From Glandiceps talaboti (Eukaryota > Hemichordata > Enteropneusta > Spengelidae), in the NCBI RefSeq assembly GCF_964340395.1, contig NC_135562.1, positions 3,549,634 to 3,613,633 of the forward strand: a stretch of DNA of 64,000 nucleotides, read 5' to 3'. The translations under genes and the position numbers were made by a program. The notes under the pieces are model-generated. The model saw only the letters and a program-made list of their open reading frames with translations. It ran no database searches and was not told the DNA's origin. Shown one piece after another: positions 26,363 to 38,316 of the stretch. The first letter of the stretch is position 1, and the number at the start of each line of letters is the position of its first letter.

Positions 26363-27239
26363 TACATCGTCTGATATTTTAATTCACAGTGTTTCTTGTT
26401 ACCGGCGCCTGTCAGCAGACTCTGCCATTTTTTTCATCATTCCATTGTATTTAAACCTTGTACTTGACATTTCGCAATATTTATAATTCTCAACAAAATA
26501 CCTCAACATGCCTCACTTCGCTCGTACTCAAAGCAGCCCCGCGCGGTATGATCACGGACACTGATGACATGATGAGAGAGAACCTTTTCGGATTTACATG
26601 TAAAACGGGGAAAGATACGCAAAACATAATGCAAAGTCTGAAGCCAAATTAAAGTTGTAATTATTTTAATTATTTTTACTTGCCAAATATTTGAATTTTG
26701 GAAAGGCAAGACACGTTCATGTCGTTTAACTTTACATGTGAACTGTCGGCCATAACTTCAACCGCATGTCTGGCATGCCCTTCCTTACGCAAGTTGTCTG
26801 AATTCTGGTTCACTGTCATTCCAAATTGCACGACAATATAGAATTAACCACAAGTTACATGTTATCTGAAAACATCACACTTTTATAGTGGGTCTGAAGT
26901 GTGATTTTAGTGAGTACCAAGAACGTCCTGTGTTGATACTCAAGATACTTGCTGTGGAAAATCGCTCGGTCAAATGAGGTCACCTTCAGCTTCTGGTCGA
27001 ATCAGGATAGAGTATGCAAATGAGGATGTTGCGGACTGATTTGAAGTTTACAACCCTGTTTCGAACAAACGCTTGTCATTTGGGCGCCCAATGCGTAGAA
27101 TTATGACTATAGCACATATTACATTGCTTGTTTGACGTCAATAGTGTCTTTTGAAAAGTGGCAGTTTACTTAAAGTCTCGTCGACTGATTTCCAATATGG
27201 CGTCGGTCATTATGCTCATTAACATATTCATTTTTTTTT

Positions 27240-27640
27240 CAAATTACAAAAAAAAAATCATAAAAAATAAAAATGAGGATGTGCTGACTTGAAATTAACA
27301 AATCTGAGTAAGCTACCCCCTGCGCATCAACACGCCAGATATCAAAGCAATCTAATAAGAGGTTTTCAAGGAGTTGATGAAAATGACATTTTATGAAAAA
27401 AAATCATAAAAAATTGAAAATGGCACAGATCAACTTGGCATGAACAAATCTGAATAGCCTCCCCCCAGGGAACATGCACACCAAATATCGAAGAATTCCG
27501 ACTGTCACTTCCGGAGTAGATAGTAAAAATATAAAAGTTTGACGGACACCTATGATTCACTCTACTCTCTATACCTCAATACCCACCTATACCTAAAGCT
27601 ACGCTTTCAGCTTTCGCTGACAGCGGAGCTAAAAATTTGT
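27240..27640 (+). repeat. two-unit dispersed repeat with GCGGAGCTAAAAAT tail
   Basis: Two units of about 140 bp each start ATCATAAAAAAT (27258 and 27404) and carry AACAAATCTGA.TA.GCT, CACGCCAGATATCAAAG or CACACCAAATATCGAAG. They are followed by GACGGACACC (27541), CTTTCAGCTTTCGCTGACAG and CGGAGCTAAAAA. The order (repeated CACACCAAATATC.AAG units, GACGGACACC, then GAGCTAAAAAT) resembles abundant repeats of marine invertebrate genomes; that comparison is from memory. Confidence 0.55.
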
Positions 27641-28542
27641 TCTTGTACATGTACATGTACATATAATAAAAAACATCTTACACATTTATTAATATTTTGT
27701 ATATTGAGTTACAAACAAGGACTTCAAGTAGGAAGCCATAGAAAATTATTTCATGAAGTAAAAAGACAAAATAAATATCCCACTCCCCATCCATGTGGTC
27801 ACTATTAATTCATTTTTTTCCCCAAGTATGAATTCCTGATTATCATCAACACTTGAAAGTTGATACGGTAATGAATCACTAACAAGCCATATATTCCCAC
27901 ATCTTCCTTAGGAGATGTTTCCTGTATTCCGAAACTCTCTCGCATGCCTAATGAAGTATATTAATTTCATCACCTCCACCCCCTACTTAAGTAACAATCG
28001 AAAAAAATCTCCCACACCGCTAGTCGCATGCCTTTACACTTAAACAGAAGAAAAATTACTCCACTAAGTTTATTTGCATGCCTGCATACATGTACATAGT
28101 GAATCATCCAGTAATTGATGTTATCGTACAAAATTACACTCAGTTTTTACAACTTTTGAACTTAGGGCAACAAGGTCACTTGAGGAAGATGTAATCAGAC
28201 TCTGAAAGCTTCAATAAATGACCTAGTTTGTCAGGTCAAAGGTCGGATGTGTTAAAGCTCTACATCTTAGTGACTCACTCCAAGCATCTTTACAGGAAGT
28301 AGATCTGACATGGTGAAGTTTATAACAATTCAATTTATTAAAGTTTCAAGGACGGTATATATGATAAGGTTTCATTTTCTGGACAATCTGTGTCAATGTT
28401 ATTTTTTAAAGTTTTTTAGAACTGTGGTACTGGCAACAGAGAGACAACTTAATAAGCAAACACCTTTAATTAGGATTATGTATACAGTACATGTACATTG
28501 TATATATGCAAGAATGAATGTTCTAATCGGTTGATAGTTATA

Positions 28543-28632
28543 ATGAAATTTTTTACTCACAGAATTAAAATACTCTTTACCAACAATGGCCAGTTTCACT
28601 GACATGACCTCAGCATCATCAGGGGTGTACTA
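28543..28632 (+). repeat. dispersed repeat related to the 10.4-kb palindrome
   Basis: Shares AATGAAATTTTTTACTCACA, GCCAGTTTCACTGACATGAC and TCAGCATCATCAGGGGTGTA with one arm and the loop of the 10421-10590 element. The second arm is not recognisable here. Confidence 0.6.
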
Positions 28633-28917
28633 CAATGGGCACTGACGTCTTGGAAAAAGAGAACCAATTACAATTTGTATGTACAGCAGACACAGATTGA
28701 AAGGTGGGACACCTCCAGACAAGAAAGCCCACCCTAAATTGGGATGCAGGTATAGAGATCTCCACTGTATCAGTCATTAACGTACTACTAGTATCTCAAA
28801 TGATGCATGTGATTACAACCCACTGTATTATACCCCTGACAATCCCACCCAAGGCATTTCTGGGATTCATTTCCTACATTTTTATAAAAAAAAAGAATCT
28901 GCAAAGTTAGTCTGGAT

Positions 28918-28948
28918 GACCAGACTGTGGTTTAACCACAGTCTGGTC
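28918..28948. repeat. 31-bp near-perfect palindrome
   Basis: GACCAGACTGTGGTT and AACCACAGTCTGGTC are separated by a single T, giving 15-bp arms with no mismatch. It could form a cruciform or mark the junction of two inverted element ends. Confidence 0.9.
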
Positions 28949-29045
28949 AAATTCCCTCAATCAACACATTCATGTGCTCCCTCCTACAGCGTTCATATAA
29001 ACATGATTATGTTGTTGCGTCACTGTGTGATTTAGTTTAAACAGA

Positions 29046-29229
29046 CTGGCAGTGGAGTCCTGGTTGGACATGAATATTCAATGAGCGATGACTGGCGGTG
29101 GAGTCCTGGTTGGACATGAATATTTAATGAGCGATGACTGGCGGTGGAGTCCTGGTTGGACATGAATATTTAATGAGCGATGACTGGCGGTGGAGTCCTG
29201 GTTGGACATGAATATTTAATGAGCGATGA
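29046..29229 (+). repeat. 46-bp minisatellite, 4 copies
   Basis: The unit CTGGCGGTGGAGTCCTGGTT, then GGACATGAATATTTAATGAG and CGATGA, starts at 29046, 29092, 29138 and 29184 and is almost identical between copies. Confidence 0.95.
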
Positions 29230-29281
29230 CGCTGTCATTACTAGTGACATGCGCTGTTGTGGTTTGCTCACTACTGGGGTT

Positions 29282-29371
29282 GAACCATAATTAACACCTT
29301 CCGTCAGGGGCTTGACTATACTGTGAGTGAAGGTATAAATCATAATGATACTGTATAGGAACTAGACTACA
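29282..29371 (+). repeat. dispersed repeat pair with 15664-15772
   Basis: Second copy, reading AACACCTTCCGTCAGGGGCT, TGACTATACTGTGAGTGAAG and GGAACTAGACTACAACG. Confidence 0.65.
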
Positions 29372-30174
29372 ACGAAGTAAAACCTCTTCAGCTGTAAATG
29401 GTGTATATTTGGATGTAGAATATTTTAGTATTCATGAGTGACTCAAGAAAAATAATTAACTACAAGTAATAACTATATTGAGTCTTTCAGAAAGTGAAAT
29501 GTGAGTTACTGTAAACTCTGTATGATGTTTTCAGGGTGCCAAGTCAATCAAATAAATGCACACTTTCCCATGTTTTATTAATAAGTTTTCAAAAATAAAT
29601 TCTGGTGGAATACTCAGGAGTCACACACAGTAAAATTGAACATTCAGTTCCCTCCCTTATCTTGAGGTTCTAAAATTGCAATAAACAAGTAGACTGTACA
29701 AACTCGCAAGATAAATTCTTTCATCTGCATTGTATATTTGTGTACATGTATGCACTATAACTCAAAGTGTAAATCTCACCCACCTTTATAACTAAAGTTT
29801 ACGAGTGTGTATAGTGTACATGTATATAGTAAACACTATAACGGCACTTGACATGTAACAACAATTCATTACTATGACCCCTTCCCTACAAAATACAAAT
29901 AAGTTATAAGTCTGATACATAGCAGTACAATGTACATGTATGTTTCATATATTCTTGGTACCTGAAATAGAATATTACTGCCTAGGTGCACCATAAAAAT
30001 AATGAATGTTCGATTTCCTGGTTGACATCATAACTTGTGCCCCACGCGCTTCACAGGCATCACTACAGGCACGCATGAGTTAAGTCGACTGTCTTGTTCA
30101 ATTTTCCACCCTCTAGCATGAGGTAAATGCTATTGCTGGTACCGAGAATTATACACACTGTCAGGGTTTGAGTA

Positions 30175-30510
30175 CATGAATAACTGTGAGAAAAGACCCC
30201 AAAACACAACCGATCATTACCCCACAACACAACCGATCTTTAGCACACAAAGATCTGTGAGAAAGACCCACAATGCAACCAATCGTTAGCACGAGTGACT
30301 GTGAGAACGACCCTACAATAAAATTGATCATTAGCACATGAGTGACTGTGAGAAAGACCCTACAATGCAACCAATCATCAGTACGAGTGACTGTGAGAAA
30401 GACCCACGATGCAATTGATCGTTAGCACACGAGTGACTTTGAGAAAGACCCCCACAATGCAATTGATAACTAGCATGAGTGACTGTGAGAAAGACCCTAC
30501 AATATAGTGA
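30175..30510 (+). repeat. 45- to 55-bp degenerate minisatellite, about 7 copies
   Basis: Repeats of GAGTGACTGTGAGAAAGACC, then CTACAATGCAACCAATCATT and AGCAC, with insertions and base changes between units. Confidence 0.85.
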
Positions 30511-30646
30511 CTACAACCACAGACACTAAGGTAGTTTCGCCTTCACTGTATATGATAATACAATAGTCTACAAATGTAGTTTCCTGTATGCGTTTAATAT
30601 GATCATTTCAAACTGGTTTAACTCTAGAACAACATTCTGCGCTTAA

Positions 30647-30664
30647 CCCCCCCCCCCCCCCCCC
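30647..30664 (+). repeat. 18-bp poly-C run
   Basis: Eighteen uninterrupted C residues. The stretch 30670-31290 is otherwise featureless. Confidence 0.95.
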
Positions 30665-31412
30665 ATAGCTAAATAGTTTAATGGTATTGGGGAATTGATA
30701 TAAATATCAAAACAGCTGTACTATAATTCAATATTAATGAGCAATTGTCTGACTGAAATAACCAATTGCCACTTCCTGTCAGTTTGTGATGGATTATTTC
30801 TGACATGTGCTGTTCATCCTTGCTATAGCAGGTGGTTTAACCAGAATTTCGGTGAAATTTGTAAGTTTGACTATACATGGAGAGGATAGTGATTTTAGAA
30901 AACATCAACAGGTATAAAACTAATGATACAACCACACAAACCCAAAATGATAAATACTTGACACACAGGATGTGACATCATAAGTAGAAACAGGAAGTGC
31001 CCCTATCTGCTGATGGCACAGAAAGTTCTTTTGTCTAGTAGTAAATGGGAACAATCTGGTATCTCTGAAATCATGTAACAAGGAGTTTGTCTATCATTGT
31101 CTAGGGAAAGGTTATTGATTTTATCATTCTCTTCTACAGATATCATAGTTCATACCAGAGGACTCTGATAACATTGAAATATTTCATCACTATTAAGCTA
31201 TATGAATACTTCAGTTTGTGAATGTAATACTCTTCAGCACAATGCATTGGTACCATTGGTGTAAAATTTGCATGGAATAAGGCCTATGTGTGTGTGTGTG
31301 CGCGCGCTTGTGTGTGTATTAAGCATTGTGCATTTGTGTACACATATACATACACGTGATGTGGTGGGGTACATGTTCATGCATAGTAGTGATACAATGC
31401 TACATCTATACA

Positions 31413-31502
31413 TGTATGTATGTATGTATGTATGTATGTATGTATGTATGTATGTATGTATGTATGTATGTATGTATGTATGTATGTATGTATGTATGTA
31501 TG

Positions 31503-31564
<62 letters not shown>

Positions 31565-31570
31565 TGTATG

Positions 31571-31604
<34 letters not shown>

Positions 31605-31676
31605 CATGTATGTATGTATGTATGTATGCATGTATCTATGTATGTATGTATGTATGTATGTATGTATGTATGTATG
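31413..31676 (+). repeat. (TATG)n microsatellite, about 264 bp
   Basis: Almost uninterrupted TATG/GTAT with a few TATA, CATG and ATCT variants. A period of 4 cycles through all frames as a 12-bp codon cycle without stops, which explains the long Tyr-Val-Cys-Met and Thr-Tyr-Ile-His open frames. Confidence 0.98.
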
Positions 31677-31962
31677 ATTTGAGTGTGTCCATTGTCCTTG
31701 AGAGACTTGGATGTCAACCCTGATACAAATACACTTGTACAATGTAGTCTCTGACTATTGTGTGTTTATATATGTAATACATGGATGTGTACATTTGTAT
31801 GTGTGAACTATACTTGCACATATTGTAATATACAAACCTGTGTAACTGTACATGTATATATGTGTTGTGACTGGTGTACAATAGTTGTATGTATTTGTGT
31901 ACAAACACTGTACATGTACAATGTAAATGTGTGTGTGCTGTGTCAGTGTGTATGTATGTATG

Positions 31963-31963
<1 letters not shown>

Positions 31964-32000
<37 letters not shown>

Positions 32001-32010
32001 TGTCTGTGTG
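31964..32010 (+). repeat. (TG)n microsatellite
   Basis: About 18 TG units followed by TCTGTCTG. It lies in a TGTA-rich region (31750-32220) that gives a spurious 189-codon minus-strand frame. Confidence 0.95.
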
Positions 32011-33000
32011 TATGTATTGTATACATGCACATTTGTACATACAGCGCTTCACTTTAACTTTTGCGTAGGAACTAGAGTATGACAATTTCGACTCCTGATA
32101 TACACTGTGTATAGTACACATTACAGATTTGTTACGTTGCATGTACACAATGTATAGTACACATGTGTTATGTTGCATGTACGTCACATGTGTGTGTATA
32201 TACACAATGTATATGTGAGTGATAATATTGCAAGTACAAGTAGAACTGGAGAAACACGTACCTTGTACGGAGACAGACTTCACAGTCAGCAGACTGGGAT
32301 GTTAATATAGGTTCCCTTACTTACATTAGACATAAAATTTCGCTATCAGCTGTGCGTCTGCAGTTGACCATAAATTTTATGAACTATAATTACAATCTAT
32401 GAAACATTTCAAAGAATGATTTATGCCATTTATGGGAAACTTCCTCTTAAGCTTTTCATTACTGAGCGATATAACTGCACAGAGATTTGTTGCATCACTT
32501 CTGGAATGGTGCATCAGATACTAGTAAAGGAAAAGCCATGTTTATGGGTTTGTTTACTCACCAGGGCTTGCGACCTTTGACCTACATTGCCATTTAGGAA
32601 ATGCTTTAAGCTTTGACCTTGAACTGTATCTCCAAACTTAACTTCTCAGTTTATATTTGAAAAGTGTTTCCTGATTGGTTCACTTTGATATGACCTTATA
32701 CTGTCTTATAATATGTAAAAGTTTCCTTAATTTCCTTTGGGTTACATTGTACATGTATGTCTGTTACCCGGGAAACAATACTCTATTCTATCAAACTAAA
32801 ATTACATAATAGTTTGTAAATCCTGAATCTTGTATCCAAGGTATCATGGATTAATTTTAAAGTCAAAGCCAATATGACTTGTTTTTATTACTTTGAGTTT
32901 TCAGCTATACTTTGCTAGCCTGGAGCAGTTAACACTCCTGAAATTCCGTTTCCTGCCAGACATGTACACAGCTGTTTGTACGGACTCTACTACACTACTA

Positions 33001-33188
33001 GGCTATACTGTAGAACAAGACAGCATGGATTCCAGGCTATACTGTAGAACAGGACAGCATGGATTCCAGGCTATACTGTAGAACTGGACATTATGGATTC
33101 CAAGCTATACTGTATAACAGGACAGTATGGATTCCAGGCTATACTGTAAAACAGGACAGTATGGATTCCAGGCTGCACTGTAGAACAG
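33001..33188 (+). repeat. 34-bp minisatellite, 5.5 copies
   Basis: The unit GGCTATACTGTAGAACAGGA, then CAGCATGGATTCCA, starts at 33001, 33035, 33069, 33103, 33137 and (partial) 33171. Confidence 0.95.
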
Positions 33189-33924
33189 TTGTTCCTGACA
33201 GCATGCTACATGTACATGTATATAAAGAACATAACCGTCTTTTCCTTACAATGTACAAATGTAATATATACATTGCAAACTTACCTGTTTCAGATATGGT
33301 GCTTTGCACACTGTTATCACTTACCCCAGTCACACATGACAGTTAAAATCTTTATAGTGAACAATGTTGTAATGAGTCTGACAAGTCCATAAACAATCTA
33401 CAACTGCTTGTACCCTTGACAAAAATTAAATGAGATATTTGTCCTTCATGCATGGAATGAGACCACAATGGCCATGAAATCATTAGGAGTGATTGACAAT
33501 GCAGGTTGTACATCTAAAACAGACACTCGGAACCTGATAGTGCAAATACCCCAGGATCAGTAAACTTAGCTGTATCAGGAAACAAATATTTTCAATTCTA
33601 CGGCCTTCGCTCTTACCACCAACTGTGAGAGTTATTCTCATATAGTGGACAAGGAAAACCACAACCATTTGTATCACTTCATTAAGAGCTCTCCTGCTTA
33701 TACTAAAACTGTTTTATAGTACTACATGTACACACAGCCAGTCCTAGATTCATTACCAGACAGGTGTGACAGAACTGTCACTTTGTTTTGTTATCCAATC
33801 TCATGTCAAATTTAGATTCTCTAGGTGACCATTCAATGAATGTGTTCAGTGCATTAACGCAACAGCCATACATGTAGTTCTCCAATCATTGCTTGAAGTT
33901 TTCACATCTTCTAAATTGAAATGT

Positions 33925-33985
33925 CTCTCACACAACTTAAGGGATGATCACACAATGTCGCACAAGCTCAATAAACGAATATCGT
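33925..33985 (-). repeat. isolated inverted unit of the 34-bp minisatellite
   Basis: The reverse complement reads TTCGTTTATTGAGCTTGTGC, then GACATTGTGTGATCATCCCT. It matches the array start TTCGCTTATTGAGCTTGTGT and its unit. It lies about 420 bp left of the array and in the opposite direction. Confidence 0.85.
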
Positions 33986-34398
33986 TCATTGAAGACAAAA
34001 AACCCTCACCCCTCCCCCCAAATGAACATTCACAAGTCAACATCAAACATTCAAATATGCAAAACGTAGTGATCACAACACTATGTGTACAATAAGTACA
34101 ATTTAACAACATTGTAAAAATGAATTTCCCACCTTATGGACCGGTTTACTGAAACGATGGTAAACACATACAAAATATTACAGGAAACCCAGCACTGTAT
34201 GTCACATTAGAAGTAAATTTTCAGCAACTTATCAACATCTCAGTAGTAAATACAGAAGCTGTTATCATTGAAGGAGTGGAAAGTTTTCGAAATTTGGTTA
34301 GAAGTGTGAAAGTTTTCGAAATTTGGTTAGAAGTGTTAAAATGAAGTTCAGCATTGATGCCAGACCCCATCCTCTCCTAAACTAACAAAGTTCGCTTA

Positions 34399-34868
34399 TT
34401 GAGCTTGTGTGACTTTGTGCGATCGTTCCTTTTTGAGCTTGTGTGACTTTGTGCGATCGTTCCTTTTTGAGCTTGTGTGACTTTGTGCGATCGTTCCTTT
34501 TTGAGCTTGTGTGACTTTGTGCGATCGTTCCTTTTTGAGCTTGTGTGCGATCGTTCCTTTTTGAGCTTGTGTGACTTTGTGCGATCGTTCCTTTTTGAGC
34601 TTGTGTGACATTGTGCGATCGTTCCTTTTTGAGCTTGTGTGACTTTGTGCGATCGTTCCTTTTTGAGCTTGTGTGACTTTGTGCGATCGTTCCTTTTTGA
34701 GCTTGTGTGACATTGTGCGATCGTTCCTTTTTGAGCTTGTGTGACATTGTGCGGTCGTCCCTTTTTGAGCTTGTGTGACATTGTGCGGTCGTCCCTTTTT
34801 GAGCTTGTGTGACATTGTGCGATCGTCCCTTGTTGAGCTTGTGTGACATTGTGCGATCGTCCCTAAAG
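34399..34868 (+). repeat. 34-bp minisatellite, about 14 copies
   Basis: The unit GAGCTTGTGTGACTTTGTGC, then GATCGTTCCTTTTT, recurs with one 26-bp deletion unit (about 34537-34562). Variants cluster: GACTTT and GTTCC on the left, GACATT and GTCCC on the right. Because 34 is not a multiple of 3, three units make a 102-bp cycle with all three minus frames open, giving spurious proteins of up to 170 residues. Confidence 0.97.
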
Positions 34869-34869
34869 G

Positions 34870-36274
34870 AGCTGACAATGTTGTGTCTTCATCTGGTTTA
34901 CCATACATGTAGCTGTGTTTGCAAAGCTTTGTGGAGGTGAATTCTGTAGAGGGGCCCAGTCTGTCAACTTAGGCCACTTCCTTTTGCAATACTTTTCCAC
35001 TATGCAATTATATAACGGATAAAACACCTATAACTACTAAATTAAGTTTAGCACAATAATGCATTAATTCTTCATTTCCTATAATTTTTTGAGTATAAAG
35101 CAAACGCTATCCTTTATCTTGCCAATTTTATATAATTTTGTAAACCCTCGACTCACTTCCCGTTGTAATGATTTCTGACTTTCTCGTTTTATTATTTGTC
35201 TGTTAGGAATAAAACAATTTCTGATTACTAAATGTATTTAATGTTGTCACAGACCTAAATTAATGTATAAATTCCTAATTTCCTAGATTTGATGAGAATA
35301 AATTAAAATCTGTCCTATATGTGTACATAATCTTCTCTATTTTGTAATTTGTACTGTATCAACTTGTCTTTGTTGCGAGACAAGTTTTGACTTGCATCTG
35401 CTTTGACTTTTGTACATGTACAATGTATAATGTAGGTTATAGTTCAAAGTGTTTTTGGTCCCTTTCAATTGTGGTCAGCTCAAATGTAACTATAGACTTT
35501 GGATCCCCATGAGGATGTTGACCAAGACAGATCGAAAACTAAATGCTACAAAACTTGACCAGCTTGTGTGTTAGAACCTGTGTATATCATTTGACCTACC
35601 AAGCTGCTGAACAAAAATATTTTTGGTCAATAAGTTTCACCATATTTCTTTTGACTGCAAAGTACAACACTAGCAGTACTTCTCAACTTTTGTTATCACA
35701 AAGCTAACGCTGCCAATGAGTAGATATTTTCCCTGGTACAATAAACCTACCAAAACTTTGAAAGATTTTTTTTATCATGTATGTTCACATGTCTATATAC
35801 AGTTACATGTAGTTCATTTTGGCTAATCAAATCCCTGGAAACAAAACTCACATATAAAACTTTACTATGTGCACTGAATCTCTAACTTTTATAAGTTGAA
35901 AGGATAATGTTACATGATGTTGTCAGGAATGATACACAGTGAAAGTCTTTCTGACTAGAGTACAGGTAAATGGACATATACAAGCTGTACTGCCTGATTC
36001 ATAAATGTACCAGTGGCAGTGCAGATTAACTGTAGAACCAAAAGTTAAATTATAGAATTTACTACAATGTATACAAGACTCTTTTGTAAATCAAACCAGA
36101 ATAAACTTCTCAGTTTCGAGTACATTGTAGACCAGTTATCTCCCTGGACTTTGGGTCAAGCATATCAGAAAATCTGCATATATTTGCATACAATTAGCAT
36201 AAAACACGCTATCAATGATTCTCTTACTCTCGTTATTAAATTAATGTTTATCTGCATGTCACACTTTATTTACA
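34870..36274. other. AT-rich stretch without recognised features
   Basis: No open frame above chance, no repeat longer than about 20 bp and no RNA gene signature was seen on either strand. Confidence 0.5.
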
Positions 36275-36665
36275 ATTAAAGTTTACTCTGAAAGTACAGC
36301 CAGAAATGTCTACACATCACATCCTAGTAAGTACATTTTCCATTTTCTTTTTCAAAATTTTATCCCCTTATAAGTTTACTCTGAAAGTACAAGCACAAAT
36401 GTCTACACATCTCATCCTAATAAGTTCATTTTCCAATTTTTTCAAAATTTTACCCCCTTATGATAAGTTTACTCTGAAAGTACAACCAGAAATGTCTACA
36501 CATCACATCCTAGTAAGTACATTTTCCATTTTCTTTTTCAAAATTTACTCTAAAAATGTTGACTCATTATATCCTAATAAGTATATTTTCCTTTTTCCTT
36601 TTCAAAACTCTAGCCTCTTACAATAAGTTTACTCAAAAAGTACAAACACAAATGTCTACTTTAAA
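36275..36665 (+). repeat. 93-bp tandem repeat, 4-5 copies
   Basis: GTTTACTCTGAAAGTACA recurs at 36281, 36374 and 36467, followed by AAATGTCTACACATCACATC, CTAGTAAGTACATTTTCCAT and TTTCAAAATTTTA. A shortened unit follows at about 36543 and a last one at about 36627. Confidence 0.92.
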
Positions 36666-37563
36666 GCACTTTATATACATGTATAAGAACCTGATAGGAA
36701 TTATTAGTAGTAGAAACATTTCCTATAAAAACAAATCAGGCCCGTATGAATAAAAGCTATAAAAACCTCAATTAAATATTGAATAAACTCTTACAATATA
36801 ATTGCTTTTACTCAACTTTTCTTATAAAAAATTTATGATAACATCAACTTATGACCACAAATCAAAATGGAACTCAAATTTACCAGATTAATGTGACTGT
36901 AGCTGAGATGCATAGCCTTTGTTAAAATTCGGCTGACAAAGTTTGTCTCTAAAGGCCCATAATTTCTGATATAACCCAACATTTCAAATACATGTTTGAC
37001 AGATATTTCATTTGTGGGGTCTGTGTCTCAATTACAACTGGTGCCAGTCTTGTTTATGCTTGTATAGAAGACTAGGGCTATTCTACCCACTATGGAATCA
37101 AATTAAATGACACATTACCCTCACTTGTCAGAACTACTGATGATGACTAGCCCTTATTACTATACATAGACCAGTCATACCAACCTTCACAGAATTGATA
37201 AATTAACAGTTTTCAGTGTTTTAGCCAAGGTCTGGTAACCTTGGTAACAGAAGAAGGAAATGTGATAAAATTGTCCATACCATGTTACATGAGGGTTTAA
37301 CATGGGATAACAAATAATGACGACAATGACAGGTTTAAAGGATGCAAATATTCATGGAACAAAACATTTAAAGGGTCAACCACTAAAATTTTGGTAGAAC
37401 ATATTGAAATCTACGTTACATATGATCATGGAAGGTGGGAAACTGTGACAAAAGGGCATGATATACCAGGAATGCACAACATTATTGAAAGCAGGACACT
37501 GGCCATCAATACCAGGGCGTTGCACCCTGCTAAAACCAGTCCTGGAGAACACTGACCATGTAC

Positions 37564-37711
37564 CAGTGTGCCCTCTCATGATAGCCAAATTTTGTCGCTG
37601 TGTGTCAAAATGATAAAAACTGGGATTTCTTGTGAGTCACCACATAGAAATAGGAGAACACCAAATTTTGGTGCGTCAGTGGCACGTCAAATTGGCTAAG
37701 AAGGCACACTG
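37564..37711 (-). mobile_element. hAT-type MITE, copy 3
   Basis: A 148-bp copy with the cleanest ends: CAGTGTGCCCTCT at the left and AAGGCACACTG at the right. It is flanked on both sides by the exact 8-bp duplication CCATGTAC (37556-37563 and 37712-37719). The perfect target duplication suggests this is the youngest of the three. Confidence 0.9.
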
Positions 37712-38223
37712 CCATGTACCATAATTTTGTAGAGAAGCCTGGTATAAAATAACTGGGCAAGTCAGGCAGATTTTACCTGCTTACCACCCTTAACAAAAAT
37801 ACTGGTTTTACCTGGTTTTGGTTTTTGAGTTCTGATACTGTATTAAAGTTGATTTGTTTTATTCCACTGTTGAATTGTTATAAAGGTGATTCGTTTGACA
37901 TGCTTTTTTTTTATTAATGGTTTTGTCACATTGATCTTTTAAACTGGTTTTGAGTTTTGTCAAGTCAATTTATTGAGTTACAAATGTAGATCATATTACA
38001 CTATGGTTATCAGGTTAACTTGGTTTTTTTTTCTTTTTTTTCCATTTTGCTGTTTGTCATTTTTGTGAGGTGGATTTTTAAAGCCAGTTTTTACCTTTGT
38101 CAAGATATATAAATGGTTTATTTACCCAAATGTATAAATGATTACAAATTAATGGTAACAGAAAACAAAAGAGCAAAGGGTAAATGGGGAGTCCAGAAAT
38201 AGTTTACACCTAGGCAAGCCTGA

Positions 38224-38247
38224 CCCCCCCCCCCCCCCCGCACCACA

Positions 38248-38315
<68 letters not shown>
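38224..38315 (+). repeat. poly-C run followed by (CA)n microsatellite
   Basis: Sixteen C residues (38224-38239), then a CA/AC dinucleotide run to 38315. Confidence 0.97.

Positions 38316-38316
<1 letters not shown>

Noticed and set aside
31268-32283. Open frames of 85-189 codons on both strands
   Set aside because: Generated by (TATG)n, (TG)n and TGTA-rich DNA; peptide content is only Tyr/Val/Cys/Met or His/Thr/Tyr/Ile repeats.
34399-34868. CRISPR-like array
   Set aside because: Units are contiguous without spacers and the window is a eukaryotic genome; this is a minisatellite.
34377-34908. Open frames of 134, 155 and 170 codons on the minus strand
   Set aside because: All three frames are open because a 34-bp unit repeats with a 102-bp codon cycle free of stops. 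The peptides are frame-shifted versions of the same repeat and have no other support.
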